From Acanthacorydalis orientalis (taxonomy: Eukaryota; Arthropoda; Insecta; Megaloptera; Corydalidae): 64,000 bases of DNA. The position numbers were made by a program, and so were the translations under genes. The stretch covers positions 30,171,501 to 30,235,500 of the forward strand of contig CM068317.1 in assembly GCA_034766995.1 (NCBI GenBank). Reading direction: 5' to 3'. Under the pieces are notes generated by a model that was not told the DNA's origin, did no database searches, and saw nothing but the letters and a program-made list of their open reading frames with translations. Below are positions 59,188-64,000 of this stretch, piece by piece (position 1 is the stretch's first letter; each line of letters opens with the position of its first letter).

Positions 59188-59350
59188 ATATATATGTATA
59201 TATATATATATTATATATATATATAATAATAATAAATAAATTAATAAAAATATCTAATATATTAATGTATTATTTTAAATTTTAATTTTATTTGAAAAAT
59301 ACTTCATAAAAACACATTTATTGATTCTTTCAACCCGGTGCAGTTTTAAA
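59021..59350 (+). repeat. tandem duplication (two ~115-bp units)
   Basis: Units 59021-59130 and 59231-59350 share ATCTAATATATTAATGTATT, AAACACATT and CCCGGTGCAGTTTTAAAA in order, each preceded by a TA-rich tract (58940-58980; 59139-59224). The period is about 210 bp. The second unit has a ~10-bp insertion (ACTTCATAAA). Confidence 0.9.
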
Positions 59351-59474
59351 ATATCTTTGTGGTGATGCATTAAACACAGTTTACTGCTAATATTTTTCAC
59401 AAAAATTAAGCGTTGAAGCGTATTTGCTTTTTAATTCATAGCTTTCTAATGTATGAGTACGAAAGGAATAACTA

Positions 59475-60560
59475 TGGGTTGGAACAAAAGTTAGTACCGT
59501 TTTTAAGGTGAAATTCAAAAGCAGAGTTTACTTGTTTGTACATATATTTTTTTTAATACATATGTATCATTTTGATCCATCTCCTTTCACCATTTAGTTT
59601 TATGATTCTGTCTTCCCAGAACTTGAAATATTTCTGAGCGATAAATTCTTCTAGATGGGTTCTGCAGAGTTCCAGGGAAGTGAAGTTTTTTCCAATTCTG
59701 TAGGGACCGGAATAAATGGTAATCTTAAGATGCAAGGTCAGGTGAATATGGTGGGTGAGGTAGGATGTCCCAGCCAAACTGCACCAATTCCTTCTGGGTC
59801 TGCAAATAGACGTGAAGTATAGTTTTGTCCTGGTGGAAAAGGATACCCTTCTGATTTGCCCATTTTGGACGCTTTTAATCGATTTCCGCATTTAATTGAT
59901 CCAATTGAGCACAGAACTTTTCCGAAATTATCGTCTAATTATTTGGGAGAAGCTTGTAATAAACAACACTCTTCCAATTCTATCATATACGCAACATGAA
60001 CTACTTTGAATGAAGATTTTCTTTTGGAATGGTTAAGAAACTCATTTCGTTTTCCAGATTTCCAGATTTTTTCCAGATTTTCCAAGATTTTTCGATCCAC
60101 ATTATTGTAAACGATTCATTTTTCATCGGCCGTGATTAATCGTTTCTGAAATGGGTCATTTTGTTTTTTTTTTTTAAGGAGAGAATCACTGATAGAATTG
60201 CGTTCCATTAATTTTTTTTCAGATAAATTATGAGACACCCTAACATCGTAGTATTTCACATATTCAAATGTCTTCAAATGCGTCATTACACTCACATGAG
60301 ACACTTACAGTATCTTTACGATGTTATGTGTCGTACAACGTTGATTGTTTTCAATAAGTGGTACAATTTTGTTATTATCAACAACTGAAGGCCTACCGGA
60401 ACGCTCTCGATCCTCTAGAGCAAATAAATATTCGAGCAAACCACTTTCGAACAGTACTGCCAGCTACGGCACATTCTCCATAAACAGCGAATATTTTTTT
60501 GCTGTCTCTTCGTTGTTTTTTATTTCTTGTTTATTTATTTAATTTTAAAAAATCAAGTTT
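59475..60560 (-). pseudogene. mariner transposase, fourth lineage, broken
   Basis: The minus strand carries a decayed mariner. Readable pieces: RERSGRPSVVDNNKIVPLIE (about 60420-60350), then VSHVSVMTHLKTFEYVKYYD (helix-turn-helix), NLSEKKLMERNSISDSLLKK and RLITADEK with the first catalytic Asp (60116-60304). A degraded middle with FHQDKT (second Asp) lies near 59840, and the C-terminal FTSLELCRTHLEEFIAQKYF and KFWED lie at 59553-59700. The third Asp region is deleted (SPDL jumps to HLKITIYSG). The 3' end carries TGGGTTGGAACAAAAG (59475-59490) as a probable terminal repeat; the 5' end was not found. Multiple frameshifts make it non-functional. Confidence 0.87.
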
Positions 60561-60814
60561 AACTGTTTTGCTGATATACATTATTTTCTCATAAGTCCTG
60601 CTCGTTTTTCTAGTATTCCCATACCGGAAACACAATGTTTTCCAAAAGGGTCCGCGTCATTTTTCAGAATAATATAGAGGTTCTCTGCATTCAAAATATT
60701 TAAAATCGCTGATATAGGTCATAGAATAATCTGATTAAAACCATCAAAGTAAAATAACATTTTATCTAGTGTATCAATCATCAAAAATAAATTGATTATG
60801 GATAGAGAACAGGC

Positions 60815-60817
<3 letters not shown>

Positions 60818-60855
<38 letters not shown>
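60818..60855. repeat. (TA)n microsatellite
   Basis: About 18 units. Confidence 0.95.
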
Positions 60856-60859
<4 letters not shown>

Positions 60860-60869
60860 TTTTCATGAT

Positions 60870-61110
60870 ATTTTATTAATTTACTATAAAAAAACAATTA
60901 ACTATCACCTTTAAAGCGCAAAAGTACAGAAAAATCTAATTTTCAAATGATCATAAATTCAATGATCAGATGTTTCTGTATTTCGATAACTTGTATGGCT
61001 AGTTAAGGCATCGTCATCGAAATGTATATAAGTTACATTAAAAAATGAAAAATAATAATTTATTGAATATTTTTGATCGGAAAAAATGGTGGATTGTGAG
61101 GCGAAAAAAA
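60870..61110. repeat. foldback repeat, mainly right arm
   Basis: Right arm: GGCATCGTCATCGAAATGTA, TTTATTGAATATTTTTGATC, AATGGTGGATTGTGAGGCGA, near consensus. The left part (60890-60950) shows only ACAGAAAAATCTAATTTTCA-type loop sequence. Confidence 0.78.
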
Positions 61111-61490
61111 ATTAATTGATGAAAATTTAAAATTTTTCCATTTCTTAATCATATAAAAGAAAAAAGTTATTTGTTTTTACCTATTGTGATAAATAAGAAC
61201 ATGTATTGACAGGATAGATAGTTCGTTTAAAAAATCGAGTAAAAAAAGCTGTCCTCCCTTCTGATAACTCTGCCTTGTCGAATCAGGTATTAAAACTATT
61301 ATCCATTTACTTGTTCTGTATGCATAACATGAAACCCTACGAGTGTTTTCTTAGAACTCAATACCTATTTGATGTATTAAGTGTATATATGCGAGTATAT
61401 TCATCATATAACAATATCTTGACTAATACTGACCAATCCATAACATCTGAAATACAGCACGGAGTTGTGTTTCCTCTCCCAGATTCTTTT
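61111..61490. other. AT-rich DNA, one unassigned frame
   Basis: A plus frame at 61275-61529 (84 codons, MSNQVLKLLSIYLFCMHNMK) has mixed codon use but no recognised motif. Confidence 0.35.
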
Positions 61491-61720
61491 ATCAAACTTG
61501 GACTGTTCAAACTCGCCAATTTAATCTAACCATCTCGGGCGGCGTACGTGCACGTAACGGAGACGGAACGAGTCCGTTGAACGGCATCGTATGTGTGCGT
61601 TGCACTCGAACGTACGGTTAAGAAAACGTCACAGGACTTGACCAATAATAACTTACTTCTGTTATCCTTGTTGTGTATGTGGTAGTTAGACCGCAATGAG
61701 AGTTACCTACAGCATTAATT
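61491..61720. other. GC-richer patch, unassigned
   Basis: Contains CTCGGGCGGCGTACGTGCAC, GGAGACGGAACGAGTCCGTT and several CG dinucleotides; short imperfect inverted segments such as ACGGAAC/GTCCGT. May be a promoter or untranslated exon. Confidence 0.35.
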
Positions 61721-63105
61721 GGGTGAAGCATACATATATGAATCTAATCTATAGAGTTGTGTATGATTTGTTTGTATTAAGCTTACCCCATACGTCATAC
61801 TATTCAAAATATATTGTTATTTTAGCGAGGCGAGAGTAGTTTATAGTTGTACGCAGGATTGTTAACTAATAAGTTATGTTATCGGATTCTATTTGAATTA
61901 TGTAACTTTGAATACGGAAAAATACTCTTTTGAATTTTTGAAATGTATTTTATTTCATTAGTTCTAATAATCGTATTTTCTAATAAATGAAAATGTAATC
62001 ATATTCTAAAATTGAAGATAAGAATTATGACTTATTTTCAAAACAAATAAACTCGTTTAAAAAGTATTATTTGAATAAAAAGGTTGAAAAATTACGAAAG
62101 ATACTCATCGACTTTAAATATTGACATTATTATTTCATTATTTACTAAAAGAATTTTGGATGCACAAATTAATTGCGTGCCTTTAAACTGAATCAAAATA
62201 ATTCTGTTTTAAATTGAAATATTTTCTCGTCGTCTTAGGATTTTCAAGTGTCAAAAGTTACATTTAAAAACATTATACTCGTATATCTTGGCCAAACAAT
62301 TGGCATAACCTCACAAAACAACAGTGAATATGATGGCATCTTAAAGGTAGCATAGTAGTCATTACACACTTTTTGCATTTCGGATGAAAAAATTGCTACC
62401 GAAACCATAGGAATTTGTTTAGCTTCGGAGGAGTATAACGCATAAAATATATAAAAATTCTAAAACAGTGGAAAAAGATCAAACATTCATCATTTATTCA
62501 TCAACTCAAAGCCGCCATTTTTTTCTACAATGGTTTCGTCAGTTACCCGATAGGTGGAACAAAATTATTTAAAATAATGGGAGATGTTTTGAGGATTGAA
62601 ATATATTCCATTTTCCCGTACACATTAATTTTCTATTAAAAAAGCACCGAATTAATTTGTACAACTAATATATTGCAAACAATTATCTATTGTTTAAAAT
62701 AAATATTATATTTATTTAAATTTAAAATATATGTAAAAATAATAATGTACTGCCTTAGCGTTTTATTTAATTTTCTTAATCTTTACATTATGAAATAGTT
62801 TTTTATATAGAATATGTATCAAGTTGTTCATTAAAAAATACAAAATTACTTTTAAATCTTGATAAATTAAGATATTTTTTTTAAAACAAAGATGAAATTA
62901 AAACTGAAATTATATTATTTGGTATTTTACTACATTTTTTCGTATTTAAAAGTTTATAATAAAAATTCATTTCCACATTTTCCGTTGGGTAACTTACTTT
63001 GTATTTTACTACTCCTAGTTTTTGATTTATGTGTACTACATTGGTATTTTAATATTATTTTTTTAAAGAATTAGTAGTTTTGTCTCGTTTAGATTTTATT
63101 GTAAA
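61721..63105. other. AT-rich DNA, nothing recognised
   Basis: A hydrophobic 60-codon frame at 62892-63074 looks like AT-rich chance sequence. Confidence 0.45.
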
Positions 63106-63342
63106 CTATTATATAATCCTTCAAAATTGACGAGAAAATAAAAAGAAACATAGAAAGAAAAAACTGTTTATTGGATTTTACAACATAATATATTACAACA
63201 TGAAAAATATCTAAGAACGAAACTTAATGAATGAAACTTGAAACCTGTGAGCTGGCAAAGCAAACATTTCTCGTCACCATAGATACTAGTCACTTTGTCC
63301 GCAGGACAAAGTGACGACAAATGTGAGTTTTTATTATTAAGA
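63106..63342 (-). mobile_element. Helitron-like non-autonomous element, copy 3 (237 bp)
   Basis: Minus strand begins TCTTAATAATAAAAACTCAC and ends ATAG instead of CTAG. The 3' hairpin is eroded to TCAA/TTGA. It contains the family palindrome CACTTTGTCC/GGACAAAGTG intact (63291-63313). The oldest or most damaged of the three at its 3' end. Confidence 0.65.
63291..63313. repeat. 10-bp-stem palindrome in Helitron-like copy 3
   Basis: CACTTTGTCC, three-base GCA loop, then GGACAAAGTG. Confidence 0.95.
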
Positions 63343-63887
63343 GAAGATGTGAATTATTTTCACTGCAAACTAAGTCGTTAAGTGAATTTAACTGTTTATA
63401 TAATATTTTGTTATATTATTATAATTTCTAAGTTCTTTACTGCATTTATGTTAGTCTCTTTTTATGCTTTTTTAAAATTGAAATATTCTAAATTTTTAAT
63501 AATATAAAAATATGGTAATAACTACATTAAAACACTACAATAATATTCTACATTACAATATTTATGTAACGTTATATTTTTGTAAATTAATGAATTTTGA
63601 ACACTATTAGATTATTTTTTACTATCAAATTACTATTGTTATTTCAAATAGTATTTTGCTTATCTAAAGTATATACAAAGAGGACAAAAATCGAAACTCA
63701 TTGTGAAAAAAAATGTAATAGCGATTTCAAGTTTTTAGTCATATTTTTTGATATAATTTTAAATGTTATTAATTTATTATTGTGTTTTACACACTTTTTT
63801 TTAAGAAAATGCTGTTTATAAAACAGTAACTATCTAATTCTTTCTATGTTTTTTAATTCTAATGACCTTGATTTAAGACAGCAATTA
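63343..63887. other. AT-rich DNA, nothing recognised
   Basis: A plus frame at 63597-63821 (74 codons) looks like chance. Confidence 0.45.
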
Positions 63888-64000
63888 TAAGGTTGGTAGG
63901 AAAAGAATAGCGGGTTTTATTTTCTGAAATCTAACCTTAATTTTTTTCAAATTTAATTTTTTTAAAAGTGTCCTTTCATCGTGTGCATGTTAATACCATT
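63888..64000 (+). mobile_element. short mariner derivative, cut by window end
   Basis: TAAGGTTGGTAGGAAAAGAA after TA (63886-63887), then the leader TCATCGTGTGCATGTTAATA. Continues beyond 64000. Confidence 0.82.

Overview
The window is very AT-rich, intergenic or intronic insect DNA. Evidence: dozens of long (TA)n microsatellites, no dense gene content, several mariner/Tc1 lineages, a non-LTR retrotransposon tail, and hAT-, piggyBac- and Helitron-like small elements. A hymenopteran such as a bee would fit this composition, but that is an inference. No complete host protein-coding gene, intact tRNA, rRNA or CRISPR array was found. Nearly all long open frames are either (TA)n read as Tyr/Ile repeats or pieces of dead mariner transposases.

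Layout. 0-12 kb: an internally deleted mariner (194-1252), two copies of a ~560-bp mariner-derived short element (2571-3131, 6012-6563), a piggyBac-like element (4191-4725), the best host-gene signal (TATA box, CAGT initiator, GC-rich exon and GTAAGT donor at 8203-8395), a nested inverted-repeat block (8875-9210), and a mariner with a foldback element inside it, followed by a non-LTR tail (10491-11330). 12-21 kb: a hAT MITE (14904-15218), another mariner short element, a Helitron-like element (16752-16965) and a full-length dead mariner (19436-20719). 21-36 kb: microsatellites, a TIR element that splits a TA tract (22504-22615), a second Helitron-like copy (25250-25483), moderately GC-rich islands (24.0-24.9, 34.0-34.5 and 35.3-35.7 kb, the last with a TATA/initiator pair) and a short mariner copy (30166-30721). 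36-64 kb: more short mariner copies, a 1284-bp mariner (47543-48826), two other broken mariners (52107-52649, 59475-60560), a tandem duplication (59021-59350) and a third Helitron-like copy (63106-63342).

Four repeat families explain most of the structured sequence: (1) short mariner derivatives that keep the N-terminal DNA-binding part of the transposase but no catalytic domain, with ends like the human Hsmar1/MADE1 elements; (2) a foldback repeat of two ~130-bp inverted arms, roughly 15 whole or half copies; (3) a TIR family ending in GGTGATTCAA; (4) the 214-237-bp Helitron-like family. They insert into each other and into TA tracts, which gives relative ages. No novel multi-gene system is visible. 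The most interesting signals are the foldback family with a miR-315-like arm, the Helitron-like family whose terminal hairpin changes sequence yet stays paired, and the promoter-plus-exon candidate at 8.2 kb. Coordinates of degenerate repeats are accurate to about 10-20 bases.
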